A DNA stretch of 64,000 nt from Bacillaceae bacterium JMAK1. Its GTDB lineage: Bacteria > Bacillota > Bacilli > Bacillales > Marinococcaceae. Positions 51,993 through 61,754 of this stretch are shown here, piece after piece; positions within the stretch are counted from its first letter, which is position 1; every line of letters begins with the position of its first letter. Both the position numbers and the translations under genes were made by a program. The stretch is taken from assembly GCA_012970285.1 (NCBI GenBank), contig JIBW01000002.1, positions 372,001-436,000 of the forward strand. Direction: 5' to 3'. The notes below the pieces were generated by a model. The model was given only the letters and a program-made list of their open reading frames with translations, was not told where the DNA came from and searched no databases.

Positions 51993-53321
51993 TTGAAGAA
52001 TATTTACGTTCTTGATACCAATGTTCTTTTGCAAGATCCATACGCGCTGTTTTCCTTTAAGCCTCATGATGTTGTTATTCCAGCTGTCGTATTAGAAGAG
52101 CTTGATGCGAAAAAAAAGAACATGGATGAACTAGGAAAAAACGCAAGAGAAGTGGCTAGAATTCTTGATAAGTTGCGAGAAGAAGGACCGCTTCATAAAG
52201 GAATTAAAGTTGGAAGCGATTGTTTTGTACGAGTGGAATTAAATCATAGCTCATACAAAACCGTTGGCGTGACTCTTCCGGATGTAACCAATGATAATCG
52301 TTTAATTGCAGTAGCATTAAATTTAAACGTGGAACAACAAGCGGCTGAACAAGCAAGAAAAGTCATTGTCGTATCAAAAGATGCACTCGTTCGGATTAAG
52401 TCCGAAGCATTTGGATTAACTGCGGAAGATTTTCTGTATGATCGCGTTGTTGTGAATGACGAATTGTACAAAGGCTATCGCCGTCTTGAAGTTGATGGAA
52501 CAGTACTTGAAAGTTTTTATGGAAATCAAACGTTGCCTGTTCACGAATTAAAATGTGGTGAACTAGAGCCAAATACGTTTTTAGTGTTAAAAAATCGTCT
52601 GCAACCTTCCGTTTCAGGTTTAGCAAAAGTGAATCATTCTGCAACACATATTGAACCACTCCGCTATGAACGTGAGCACATTTGGGGAGTGAAACCGCGA
52701 AATGTTCAGCAAAAAATGGCGATTGAATTGTTGCTTGATCCGCAATTGCCACTCGTCACCCTTGCTGGAAAGGCAGGGACAGGCAAGACGTTGCTTTCAA
52801 TTGCAGCAGGACTTTACCAAGCAGAAGATTTAGGGCGTTACAAAAAGTTGCTCGTTGCAAGGCCTGTCGTACCGCTCGGGAAAGACATTGGCTATTTGCC
52901 AGGAGAGAAAGAAGAAAAGCTTCGCCCGTGGATGCAACCGATTTATGACAATTTGGAATACTTGTTTAATACGAACAAGCCAGAAGAACTTGATCATATT
53001 TTAGCTGGCATGGGTGGAATTCAAGTTGAAGCATTAACGTATATTCGTGGACGAAGTTTACCGAATCAATTTATTATTATTGATGAAGCACAAAACTTAA
53101 CGAAGCACGAAGCCAAAACCATTCTTACACGTGTTGGAGAAAACAGTAAGGTCGTTCTCGTTGGTGATCCTGAGCAAATTGATCATCCGTATCTGGATGC
53201 GTATAACAATGGGCTAACGTACGTGATAGAACGTTTTAAAAACGTTTCGATTAGCGGTCACACAGCATTAGAAAAGGGCGAGCGCTCAGCGCTAGCCCAA
53301 TTAGCAGCAGACCTTCTATAG
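51993..53321 (+). CDS. ylaK: PhoH family ATPase with N-terminal PIN domain (YlaK)
   Basis: 442 residues. The PIN domain begins with YVLDTNVLLQDP and has the acidic residues in VVLEELDAKK and DVTNDNRLIAV. The PhoH P-loop domain has LAGKAGTGKTLLSIAA and Walker B FIIIDEAQNLT. PIN-PhoH proteins combine RNA-cleaving and helicase-like ATPase roles in RNA metabolism. The TTG at 51993 follows GGGAGGTAATCGA and gives the usual length; the ATG at 51951 is not supported. Confidence 0.92.
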   Translation: MKNIYVLDTNVLLQDPYALFSFKPHDVVIPAVVLEELDAKKKNMDELGKNAREVARILDKLREEGPLHKGIKVGSDCFVRVELNHSSYKTVGVTLPDVTNDNRLIAVALNLNVEQQAAEQARKVIVVSKDALVRIKSEAFGLTAEDFLYDRVVVNDELYKGYRRLEVDGTVLESFYGNQTLPVHELKCGELEPNTFLVLKNRLQPSVSGLAKVNHSATHIEPLRYEREHIWGVKPRNVQQKMAIELLLDPQLPLVTLAGKAGTGKTLLSIAAGLYQAEDLGRYKKLLVARPVVPLGKDIGYLPGEKEEKLRPWMQPIYDNLEYLFNTNKPEELDHILAGMGGIQVEALTYIRGRSLPNQFIIIDEAQNLTKHEAKTILTRVGENSKVVLVGDPEQIDHPYLDAYNNGLTYVIERFKNVSISGHTALEKGERSALAQLAADLL

Positions 53322-53333
53322 AGATGATCTTCG

Positions 53334-53795
53334 TTATGAATCAAGTCGAAGCCCGACAACGTCAGTGATCGGATTTTCTCGATTGGAACCGTCACCATAA
53401 TAAATGTGAAGAGGTCCGCTCGTTTTGATCACTTGCCCGTTTTCGGAGAATACTGCGATCCATTCTTTCGCAATGTCAATTGGTGCGCGGTGCTCTTCGC
53501 CGTTTCTACGAATGGCAACGAGTGTCTTCGCTTGATCAGTCGGCTCAGCATTTTCAATAAAAGGTTTAAGTACCATCCCGTAGGAGCCTTCAATGAGGGC
53601 TTCTTTTTTCGTGCGGATTTGATTCGTTTGCCATCTTCTCGGTCCGAATTCTGGCTCTTCAGGCTTATCTTGTTCTGATTGATTGTCAAAGTGTTGTTCC
53701 ACATCGAGTTTACGATTATCAAAGATCCATACTGTTGGGTCGATGGTAATTGTGAATTTACTTTCTCCCGATAGTGTTAGAATGTGTTGATCCAT
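53334..53795 (-). CDS. ylaL: YlaL-like protein
   Basis: 153 residues. LSGESKFTITIDPTVWIFDNRKLDVE near the N-terminus, FGPRRWQTNQIRTKKEALI in the middle and IYYGDGSNRENPITDVVGLRL at the end are conserved in Bacillales proteins annotated YlaL. Soluble, function not established. Gene order after phoH agrees with ylaL. The stop lies 12 bases from the phoH end, convergent. Confidence 0.82.
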   Translation of the reverse strand: MDQHILTLSGESKFTITIDPTVWIFDNRKLDVEQHFDNQSEQDKPEEPEFGPRRWQTNQIRTKKEALIEGSYGMVLKPFIENAEPTDQAKTLVAIRRNGEEHRAPIDIAKEWIAVFSENGQVIKTSGPLHIYYGDGSNRENPITDVVGLRLDS

Positions 53796-53913
53796 TTGAA
53801 TCCTCCTCTAATTCCTACATCAATTATCGTAACAGCTTGTCTATATTTATGCTACTTTATTATGATGATAATAGAGGAGAAAGGGCAACTTACTAAAAAG
53901 GAGGAGGTAGTCG

Positions 53914-54846
53914 ATGTTAACTGAGGATTTTGTAAGAGAAATGAAAAAAACAATTGAAGACGTTCGACCACTCTCATCGTCTGGGAATGTCGCTGATTAC
54001 ATACCTGCACTGAAAAAAAGTGACCCATCGATCGTTGCTTGTTCGATTTTCACAAAAGATGGTGCATGTCATCGCTTTGGTGACGTAGGGACGACGTTTA
54101 CGATTCAAAGTGTATCAAAAGTTTTGACGCTCGCACTAGCGATTAAAGATCGCGGGAAAGAGTACGTGTTTGAACGAGTGGGAATGGAGCCTACGGGAGA
54201 TCCGTACTATTCGATGGCAAGGCTTGAGCTAACCGATCAATCAAAACCGCTTAACCCAATGATTAACGCCGGGGCACTTACGATTACATCAATGATTAAA
54301 GGCGATACAAAAGAAGAGAAGTTCGAGCGGATTTTGAACTTTATTCGGGAACTTGCCGATGATGATGACATTACGTACAACGAAGAAGTAGCGAAAAGTG
54401 AATACGATACGACAGACAAAAATCGGGCACTTGCGTATTATTTAAAGGCGAACAACATTCTAGAAGGCGACATTGATGAAGTGATTGATATTTATACGAA
54501 ACAATGTTCAATTGAAATCAGTTGTTGTCATCTTGCTAGAATCGGTCAAGTGCTAGGGAACAGAGGATATAGCACGCAACATGAGAAAGAGCTCGTTTCA
54601 CCGAGAATTGCTCAGCTCGTTAAGACATTTATGGTAACGTGCGGCATGTACAACAGCTCAGGCCAATTAGCGATCGAAGCAGGCATCCCTTCAAAAAGTG
54701 GTGTGTCTGGTGCAATTTTAGGTACTTTACCTGGAGGCATCGGCATAGGCATCTACAGTCCGGCGTTAGATGAAAAGGGAAATAGCGTCGTAGGCATTGA
54801 ACTTTTAAAGCGCATTTCACAAAATTACGATCTTAGCATTTTTTAA
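53914..54846 (+). CDS. glsA: Glutaminase (YlaM/GlsA)
   Basis: 310 residues of the serine-dependent beta-lactamase-like glutaminase family. The catalytic Ser66-x-x-Lys69 lies in FTIQSVSKV, with EPTGDPYYSMARLE, NPMINAGALT and SGVSGAILGTLPGGIGIGIYSP as further family blocks. It hydrolyses glutamine to glutamate and ammonia. ATG behind AAAGGAGGAGG. Position between ylaL and ylaN is conserved. Confidence 0.95.
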   Translation: MLTEDFVREMKKTIEDVRPLSSSGNVADYIPALKKSDPSIVACSIFTKDGACHRFGDVGTTFTIQSVSKVLTLALAIKDRGKEYVFERVGMEPTGDPYYSMARLELTDQSKPLNPMINAGALTITSMIKGDTKEEKFERILNFIRELADDDDITYNEEVAKSEYDTTDKNRALAYYLKANNILEGDIDEVIDIYTKQCSIEISCCHLARIGQVLGNRGYSTQHEKELVSPRIAQLVKTFMVTCGMYNSSGQLAIEAGIPSKSGVSGAILGTLPGGIGIGIYSPALDEKGNSVVGIELLKRISQNYDLSIF

Positions 54847-54927
54847 GCGGTTACTTGTAGGATTCAACTTGCATTTTCTAGCTGTAGCCGATATGATGGT
54901 AAGAGAGTTCAAACTGGAGGGATGCAT

Positions 54928-55212
54928 GTGCAGATGGAGACAGTGATGGACAGCAGAGAGCAGGCCTTCGCCATCCTAAAAGCAGATGCTGAGAAGATCA
55001 GGCAATTGATCGAAGTGCAGATGGATAACCTAACGATGCCGCAATGCCCATTGTATGAGGAAGTGCTCGATACACAGATGTATGGTTTGTCTCGTGAAAT
55101 TGATTTTGCGATTCGATTGAATCTTATTGATGAGGCAGCTGGGAAGAACATATTGTCAGAACTAGAACGTAAATTAGCCGCGTTACATGATGCAACTGTT
55201 GTGAATAAATAG
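54928..55212 (+). CDS. ylaN: YlaN (UPF0358) iron-homeostasis protein
   Basis: About 94 residues, helical. [49 protein letters not shown]-type sequence is nearly diagnostic of YlaN; it forms a small dimer and is reported to relieve Fur repression. The GTG at 54928 is six bases after GGAGGG; ATG codons at 54922 and 54934 are alternatives. In B. subtilis ftsW follows; here pycA follows instead. Confidence 0.92.
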   Translation: MQMETVMDSREQAFAILKADAEKIRQLIEVQMDNLTMPQCPLYEEVLDTQMYGLSREIDFAIRLNLIDEAAGKNILSELERKLAALHDATVVNK

Positions 55213-55246
55213 AGTCATTCTATCTACATAGAATGGCTTTTTTTTT
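55213..55246 (+). terminator. Terminator after ylaN
   Basis: GTCATTCTA pairs with TAGAATGGC (one G-U), followed by a run of nine T. Confidence 0.88.
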
Positions 55247-55363
55247 ATGGTTTTTTACGAGTGGATTCGACAAAATCATAGCCGATTAGTAGCCTACCTA
55301 GAAATGAACGTGATATGATATACATCTAGCACAAGAAATACATATTTGGTGGGAGGAACTTCG

Positions 55364-58300
55364 ATGAGTAAATTAAAAACGATTTCTAAAGTACTCGTTG
55401 CAAACCGTGGAGAAATAGCGATTCGTATTTTTAGAGCTTGTACAGAGCTTGATATACGTACTGTTGCGGTGTACTCGAAAGAAGATTCAGGAGCGTTTCA
55501 CCGTTATAAAGCAGATGAAGCCTACTTAATAGGCGAAGATAAAAAGCCGATTGAGGCTTATTTAGATATTGAAGCGATGATTAAACTCGCTAAGCGTATT
55601 GGTGTGGATGCGATTCACCCAGGATATGGATTTCTAGCAGAGAACACAGAATTTGCGAAGCGTTGTGAACAAGAAGGAATTGTATTCATAGGTCCAAAGT
55701 CAGAACACTTAGAAATGTTCGGTGATAAAATTCGCGCACGTACAGCTGCAATCAATGCAAACATCCCAGTGATTCCAGGGAGCGACGGTGCGGTTTTAAG
55801 TTTAGACGAAGTGGAAGCGTTTGCGAATGAACACGGATACCCGCTCATTATTAAAGCGAGCCTAGGCGGCGGTGGTCGCGGTATGCGAATTGTTAGAGAA
55901 GCTAAAGAGTTAAAAGAGTCGTACGATCGTGCCAAATCAGAGGCGTTAAGTGCATTTGGCAACGATGAAGTTTACGTTGAGAAGTTAATCGAAAACCCTA
56001 AACATATCGAAGTTCAAATTCTCGGTGATCATAGTGAGAATATCTTGCATTTATATGAGCGTGATTGTTCAGTCCAACGCCGTCACCAGAAGGTCGTTGA
56101 AATTGCGCCGAGCATTAACTTAGCAGATGAGTTGCGCGAACGAATTTGTGAATCAGCAGTACAACTTGCGAAAAGTGTCAATTATTACAACGCAGGTACG
56201 GTTGAGTTTTTAGTAGGTGCCGACGGCGAGTTCTATTTTATTGAAGTTAATCCACGAATCCAAGTGGAGCATACGATTACAGAAATGGTTACAGGTGTAG
56301 ACATCGTCCATGCACAACTGTACATTGCAGACGGTGCCACACTTTTCGGGAAAGAACTTGCATTACCTAAACAAGATCAAGTTACTTTACATGGTTACGC
56401 GATTCAGTCACGTGTGACGACAGAAGACCCTGAGAATGACTTTATGCCAGACACAGGTAGAATTAACGCGTATCGTTCTAGTGGTGGGTTTGGTGTGCGA
56501 CTTGACGCAGGTAACGGTTTTCAAGGAGCAGTCATTAGTGCCCATTATGATTCATTGCTCGTAAAAGTTTCTACGTGGGCGACGACATTTGAAGTTGCTG
56601 CACAGAAAATGCTCCGAAATTTACGAGAGTTTCGAATTAGAGGGATTAAAACGAATATTTCATTTTTAGAGAATGTCGTTACACATCCTTCGTTTTTAAA
56701 TGGTGAGTACAATACGTCATTTATTGATCAAACACCGGAACTTTTCGTATTCCCAAGAAAGAAAGACCGGGGAACGAAGATGTTGACGTTCATTGGTGAG
56801 ACGATCGTAAATGGCTATCCAGATCTGGAAAAGCAGAAGAAGCCGATTTATTTAGCACCTCGAATTCCAGAAGTTGACTTAACAAATCCTCCTAACGCGG
56901 GGACGAAACAACGTCTTGATGAACTTGGAGCAGATGGGTTTGTAGAGTGGCTTAAAAAAGAAGAGCGTACGCTCATTACAGACACGACATTCCGGGACGC
57001 GCACCAATCCCTTTTAGCTACGCGTGTAAGAACACACGACTTAAAAGCGATTGCCGATCAAACCGCAAGGCTAATGCCTGATTTATTCTCTCTAGAGTTG
57101 TGGGGAGGAGCAACGTACGATGTATCGATGCGCTTCTTGCATGAAGACCCGTGGGAGCGACTCGTCACATTACGTGAAAAAATTCCAAACGTGATGTTCC
57201 AAATGTTACTGCGTGGAGCAAATGCGGTTGGCTACAAAAACTATCCTGATAATGTCATTCAAGAGTTTGTGAAGAAATCAGCAGAAGCGGGCATTGATGT
57301 GTTCCGCGTGTTTGATTCATTAAACTGGTTAGAAGGAATGAAGCCTGCGATTAAAGCCGTTCGAGAGAGTGGTAAACTCGCCGAAGCTGCGATTTGTTAT
57401 TCAGGAGATTTGCTTGAAGGGAAACAAACGAAATACAACTTAGATTATTACTTGAACCTTGCCAAAGAACTTGAGCGTGAAGGTGCCCATATATTGGCAA
57501 TTAAAGATATGGCAGGTCTTTTGAAGCCTGAAGCTGCATTTGAACTGATTGGAGAGTTAAAAGCAGCAACTGCTTTGCCAATTCATTTGCATATGCATGA
57601 TACGAGTGGAAATGGAGTATTTACGTACAGTCGTGCAATTGATGCAGGCGTTGATGTCGTTGATACGGCCATTAGTTCAATGGCAGGCTCAACATCACAA
57701 CCGAGTATGGAAAGCCTCTATTATGCTCTTAAGGGTACAAACAAAGAACCGCAAATGAATGTTACAGACGTTAAGAGACTCACGGGCTATTGGGAAGACG
57801 TCCGTCACTACTACAAAGGCTTTGAAAACGGCCTGCTTGCACCTCATCCTGAAATTTATGAGCATGAAATGCCTGGTGGACAATATAGTAATTTGCAACA
57901 ACAAGCAAAAGCGGTCGGTTTGAAGAATCAATGGGATTACGTGAAAGACATGTACAAGCGAGTAAATGAAATGTTTGGCGATATTGTAAAAGTGACGCCT
58001 TCATCAAAAGTCGTCGGAGACATGGCGCTTTACATGGTCAAGAATGAACTGACAGAGGAAGATATTTTTGAAAGAGGCGAGTCGCTCGATTTTCCTGAAT
58101 CAGTAATCGAACTTTTTAGAGGGGAAATTGGACAACCTCATGGTGGGTTCCCTGAGGAGCTTCAGAAGATCATCCTAAAAAACCGCGAACCATTAAAAGA
58201 TCGTCCTGGCAAGCATATGGACCCGGTTGATTTTAAGCAAGTAGAAAAAGAACTGTTCGAGTCACTAGAGCGTGAAGTCACAGCTCATGACCTATTAAAT

Positions 58301-58813
58301 TATACGATGTATCCGAAAGTATTTGAGGAATTTGAGCAGTTTAGAAGTCGATTTGGAGACGTATCGGTTCTGGATACAGGCACGTTCTTTTACGGGCTCC
58401 GTTTAGGCGAAGAAATTGAAGTCGTGATTGAAGAGGGAAAAACGTTAATCGTTAAATTGATTTCTGTATCAGAGCCGAATGAAAAAGCGGACCGGATCGT
58501 TTATTACGAACTAAACGGTCAGCCTCGAGAAGTTGTGATTAAAGATCGTAGTATTAAAACGAACGTCAGAGAAAAGGCTAAAGCTGACAAGAAAAACCCT
58601 GCTCATATTGCAGCAACGATGCCAGGGACCATTCTAAACGTCATCGTAAAAGAAGGTGAAGACGTGAAAAAAGGCGATCACCTGATTATTACTGAGGCGA
58701 TGAAGATGGAGACAACTGTACAAGCTCCAAAGGACGGCAGAATTAAATCGGTTCATATTCGTAACAATGAAGCGATTGAAGCAGGTGATTTACTGTTAGA
58801 GTTTGAGAGCTAA
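55364..58813 (+). CDS. pycA: Pyruvate carboxylase
   Basis: 1149 residues. Biotin carboxylase domain (about 5-460) with the glycine-rich ATP loop KASLGGGGRGMRIV and EVNPRIQVEHT. Carboxyltransferase domain (about 530-830) with TDTTFRDAHQSLLATRVRT, the metal-binding HLHMHDTSG, and the conserved Lys in LAIKDMAGL. C-terminal biotin carrier with Lys1114 in TEAMKMETTV. It makes oxaloacetate from pyruvate and bicarbonate. Start 55364 follows GGGAGGAACTTCG; ylaN-ftsW-pycA order is broken by loss of ftsW. Confidence 0.97.
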   Translation: MSKLKTISKVLVANRGEIAIRIFRACTELDIRTVAVYSKEDSGAFHRYKADEAYLIGEDKKPIEAYLDIEAMIKLAKRIGVDAIHPGYGFLAENTEFAKRCEQEGIVFIGPKSEHLEMFGDKIRARTAAINANIPVIPGSDGAVLSLDEVEAFANEHGYPLIIKASLGGGGRGMRIVREAKELKESYDRAKSEALSAFGNDEVYVEKLIENPKHIEVQILGDHSENILHLYERDCSVQRRHQKVVEIAPSINLADELRERICESAVQLAKSVNYYNAGTVEFLVGADGEFYFIEVNPRIQVEHTITEMVTGVDIVHAQLYIADGATLFGKELALPKQDQVTLHGYAIQSRVTTEDPENDFMPDTGRINAYRSSGGFGVRLDAGNGFQGAVISAHYDSLLVKVSTWATTFEVAAQKMLRNLREFRIRGIKTNISFLENVVTHPSFLNGEYNTSFIDQTPELFVFPRKKDRGTKMLTFIGETIVNGYPDLEKQKKPIYLAPRIPEVDLTNPPNAGTKQRLDELGADGFVEWLKKEERTLITDTTFRDAHQSLLATRVRTHDLKAIADQTARLMPDLFSLELWGGATYDVSMRFLHEDPWERLVTLREKIPNVMFQMLLRGANAVGYKNYPDNVIQEFVKKSAEAGIDVFRVFDSLNWLEGMKPAIKAVRESGKLAEAAICYSGDLLEGKQTKYNLDYYLNLAKELEREGAHILAIKDMAGLLKPEAAFELIGELKAATALPIHLHMHDTSGNGVFTYSRAIDAGVDVVDTAISSMAGSTSQPSMESLYYALKGTNKEPQMNVTDVKRLTGYWEDVRHYYKGFENGLLAPHPEIYEHEMPGGQYSNLQQQAKAVGLKNQWDYVKDMYKRVNEMFGDIVKVTPSSKVVGDMALYMVKNELTEEDIFERGESLDFPESVIELFRGEIGQPHGGFPEELQKIILKNREPLKDRPGKHMDPVDFKQVEKELFESLEREVTAHDLLNYTMYPKVFEEFEQFRSRFGDVSVLDTGTFFYGLRLGEEIEVVIEEGKTLIVKLISVSEPNEKADRIVYYELNGQPREVVIKDRSIKTNVREKAKADKKNPAHIAATMPGTILNVIVKEGEDVKKGDHLIITEAMKMETTVQAPKDGRIKSVHIRNNEAIEAGDLLLEFES

Positions 58814-58830
58814 TGATGAAGGAGTAGTCA

Positions 58831-59997
58831 ATGGAAATTCGTAGGTTAAAGGACAATGAAATAGATCAAGTGATCGAACTTGGTGAATTTGCTTTCCAAG
58901 GTGAGTTTTCAAAGGAAGATCGAGAAGATATACGGACACGCATTGAACCATCAAACATTTGGGGCGCGTTTGACGGTGAACGACTTGCTTCCAAAGTAAC
59001 GATGTTACCTATGAATGTGTACGTTCACGGAGTATCAATGAATGCGTGTGGTATTACAGGTGTATCGACGTGGCCAGAACATCGACGGGGAGGGCTCGTT
59101 CGAACGCTTATTAAAGAAGCGCTTTCGGATATGGTAGAGAAAGGTCAAGTTCTTTCTCTACTTGACCCTTTTTCTGTCGGGTATTACAGGAAGTTCGGAT
59201 GGGAACTGTATTGTGATCATTCGACAGCGGTTTTTACGAGTAAAGAACAGTTTCCTAAACCGCAAAAAACAGGGACTGGCAGTTTTGCCCGAGCGACTAA
59301 AGAAGATTGGCTCAGGTTACAATCGATCTATCAGCAATTAGCGACACGCTACACCGGGATGATTGATCGTGACGAATGGTGGTGGTTAAACCGTAAGTTT
59401 AATCATTTCACGAGAAAATTTCGTGCCATCGTATACGTAGATCAACAAGGCGAAGACCAGGGTTATCTTTTTTACAAGATTAAAGACGACAAACTAGTTG
59501 TACCGGAGTTTGTTGCATTAAATGAAGAAGCATACGGGCAGTTGTGGCGATTTATTGCGGACCATGATTCCATGGCAAAGACAATTAATGTGCGTCAATT
59601 ATCGCAAACACCGTGGCAATTTTATTTAGATAATCCACAAGTGAAAGAAGAGCGTAAGCCATTTTTCATGGCGCGTATCGTGGATGCTAAGAAGTTTTTA
59701 GAACAGTACCCGTTTCAGTTAGAAGATGGTGAAAGCATTTCATTTGCAATCACCGATGAATTTGCTGAGTGGAACAGTGGCAATTATCACGTTGAGAACA
59801 CACACGTTGAAACATTTGATGATGAACGTAGTGATGTAATCACAGTAGATATTCGTACACTCGTTCCATTGCTTTTTCGCTATATTGATCTTTCAATTCT
59901 TAGACAGCGTGGACAAGTAGCGATCAGTGATGATACGGCGAAGTTGTTAGAGCGAGTAATACCGAAGGATAAGCCGAACTTACTTGATGCGTTCTAA
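58831..59997 (+). CDS. Eis-like GNAT N-acetyltransferase with C-terminal sterol-carrier-like domain
   Basis: 388 residues. The first GNAT domain has GITGVSTWPEHRRGGLVRTLIKEAL, the acetyl-CoA-binding R/Q-x-x-G region, followed by SLLDPFSVGYYRKFGWELYCD. The second GNAT-like half and a C-terminal SCP2-type domain complete the Eis fold. Relatives acetylate aminoglycosides or protein lysines. ATG after AAGGAG, 17 bases from pycA, so probably cotranscribed with it. A strong terminator follows. Confidence 0.88.
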   Translation: MEIRRLKDNEIDQVIELGEFAFQGEFSKEDREDIRTRIEPSNIWGAFDGERLASKVTMLPMNVYVHGVSMNACGITGVSTWPEHRRGGLVRTLIKEALSDMVEKGQVLSLLDPFSVGYYRKFGWELYCDHSTAVFTSKEQFPKPQKTGTGSFARATKEDWLRLQSIYQQLATRYTGMIDRDEWWWLNRKFNHFTRKFRAIVYVDQQGEDQGYLFYKIKDDKLVVPEFVALNEEAYGQLWRFIADHDSMAKTINVRQLSQTPWQFYLDNPQVKEERKPFFMARIVDAKKFLEQYPFQLEDGESISFAITDEFAEWNSGNYHVENTHVETFDDERSDVITVDIRTLVPLLFRYIDLSILRQRGQVAISDDTAKLLERVIPKDKPNLLDAF

Positions 59998-59999
59998 AA

Positions 60000-60035
60000 A
60001 ACAAAAAAGCCCTCTAGCGAGAGGGCTTTTTTGTT
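60000..60035. terminator. Convergent terminator between GNAT gene and ctaA
   Basis: ACAAAAAAGCCCTCT pairs with AGAGGGCTTTTTTGT. Confidence 0.92.
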
Positions 60036-60924
60036 AATAAGAAGGTCGTCTAACAATGATCGTTGCAATGTAGCAAATCATCGTAAACATGATCGAGACG
60101 ACGAGTGAGTGAATAAGCGCAAACGTCATGTATTGATCTGGGAAGTAGACAATTAAAATCCCGGCAGTTGCCTGGATCGTGACGAGAGCAACGACTGTCC
60201 ATGCACTAATGGATAGTGTTTTACTTTCACTCTTAAACTTCATCGCTTTGATCGCTAAGATTACGAGCAGAACGACGAGAAAGATTGCCGCAGAGCGGTG
60301 AATGATTTGTACGAGTGCTTGAAAGTTAATCGACGATGAGGCAGCATCGCAAAACGGAAAACTCGTACAGCCATACGTCGAACCGGTATGTTTTACGTAA
60401 GCGCCAGTGTAAATAACGGCATAAGCGTAGACGAGTACGCCGAATACATAATTTCTAAAGCCTTTCGTGACTCGAGGCTGTGGTCGGTTGTCGTTCTCAA
60501 ATGATAGAATGGTTAAGATGACGACTGTTGCTAGAGAGATGGCTGAAATACCAAAGTGTAGTGCTAAGACAATATTCGAATGACCGAACACGACAGCTGC
60601 CGCACCCATCATTCCTTGGAATACAATGAACAAGACTGCCATTAACGCCCAGAACTTCGTTTCTTGAGTGTGTCGTAACTTTCGCCACGACCAAATGGCT
60701 AAAATAATCACTAGTAGTCCAACAATCCCTGAGACGAGACGGTGGCTATATTCGACAATTGTTGCAAATACCATGTTGCTTGGGAGTACTTCTCCGAAAC
60801 ATAGCGGCCACGTTTCGCCGCAGCCGTCACCAGAATCGGTTTTCGTGACAATTGCACCTTGTAAAAGTACAATAATCATACCGATTGAAGTTAGAATCCC
60901 AAAAAACTTCAAACCTCTGTTCAA
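60034..60924 (-). CDS. ctaA: Heme A synthase
   Basis: 296 residues with eight membrane helices. The heme-ligand histidines are visible in EYSHRLVSG, FGHSNIVLALHFG, QIIHRSAAI and ALIHSLVVS, and the essential cysteine pair region of Bacillus-type enzymes in GDGCGETWPLC, with a second Cys pair in GCTSFPFC. It oxidises heme O to heme A for the cytochrome caa3 oxidase. TTG 60924 is six bases from AAAAGGTG and gives the usual MN-x-x-LK start; GTG 60933 is too close. It needs heme O from CtaB, which is not encoded nearby. Confidence 0.93.
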   Translation of the reverse strand: MNRGLKFFGILTSIGMIIVLLQGAIVTKTDSGDGCGETWPLCFGEVLPSNMVFATIVEYSHRLVSGIVGLLVIILAIWSWRKLRHTQETKFWALMAVLFIVFQGMMGAAAVVFGHSNIVLALHFGISAISLATVVILTILSFENDNRPQPRVTKGFRNYVFGVLVYAYAVIYTGAYVKHTGSTYGCTSFPFCDAASSSINFQALVQIIHRSAAIFLVVLLVILAIKAMKFKSESKTLSISAWTVVALVTIQATAGILIVYFPDQYMTFALIHSLVVSIMFTMICYIATIIVRRPSY

Positions 60925-61041
60925 GTTGATCACCTTTTCATAAGTAGGGTAAAACCGATTGACAAAACCAATAGAGTATGATTACGTAAAATAGGCTATT
61001 ATGAGCGACATGTTTCGACACGTAAAGAACCACTCATGTAA

Positions 61042-61071
61042 ATAGTAAAGAACTTTAACGTCAGAAGTCAA
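61042..61071 (-). promoter_or_regulatory. Candidate promoter of ctaA
   Basis: On the minus strand TTGACT (61071-61066), 18-base spacer, TACTAT (61047-61042). Confidence 0.5.
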
Positions 61072-61131
61072 TTTACGTTCAGTGAACATTTCGTGGCAAT
61101 TCATGTGAAATATTCATCAGATTGGTGATAC

Positions 61132-61163
61132 TTGATGAAACCATTTTAATTTTAGGCTATAAT
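61132..61163 (+). promoter_or_regulatory. Candidate promoter for the long ctaC leader
   Basis: TATAAT at 61158-61163 with TTGATG at 61132-61137; the spacer of 20 is long, so it may depend on an activator such as ResD. Confidence 0.35.
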
Positions 61164-61754
61164 AGCATTAAAATGATAACCTCTACGCTCTATATGACTT
61201 TTGTAGTAGACTGTAGTAGGTTTGATTGGTCCAAGTGAATTTACTTGATTGCCATTTTTACGATTTAAAGGGGGTGACACGGTTAGCGATAAACGGGGCT
61301 TTGCCGCTCTTGGTTGAGGAGTACTCGCTATGACGCTTCGAGTTCACAGATGGTGTGATCAAGTAGTTACATAATAATGATTGTACCGTTTTTGTCCGAC
61401 AAAGAATGAATACGACTACTACCGTTTGTCAGTAACACCAACGTGTTACGGTTGGTGTGACCGTATAGCGCTCACTTTAGATGTGTAAGTTGTACGTTTC
61501 CTCAGTTTATTCAACCGGCAATTGTATTTCGTTTTAGGACCACGCTCGTCACTGTAAGGCGGGCTAAAACATGCTGTATGTACTTGGATGCCCATTTGGC
61601 TTGCTTCGTATAATAATAAGCGTTCCTTGTGTTCGTATGATTTATACGAAGGTTTAAGTCTGATGTGAATTCGATCATGTTTTTACATGAATTTACGAGT
61701 CAACGGTTACACTTGTATTATCAGCAACAGAAAGAAAGTGGGGTTTAATCACTC
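61164..61754 (+). other. Gene-free 590-base stretch before ctaC, with hairpins and one mini-frame
   Basis: No frame of normal size was found on either strand. Contents seen: a 14-codon frame at 61330-61374 with an excellent GAGGAG site at eight bases; a hairpin ACACCAAC/GTTGGTGT near 61435-61458; a stem CTTCGTATA/TATACGAAG (61604-61612 with 61643-61651) with a 30-base loop; and TATTAT near 61714 that may be a close ctaC -10. The position is that of ctaB in B. subtilis, but the stretch is too short for ctaB and no remnant was recognised. Confidence 0.6.
61330..61374 (+). CDS. 14-codon leader-like frame before ctaC
   Basis: ATG eight bases behind TGAGGAG; the peptide is MTLRVHRWCDQVVT. Far from ctaC (380 bases), so any regulatory role would need a long leader RNA. 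Candidate only. Confidence 0.3.
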   Translation: MTLRVHRWCDQVVT

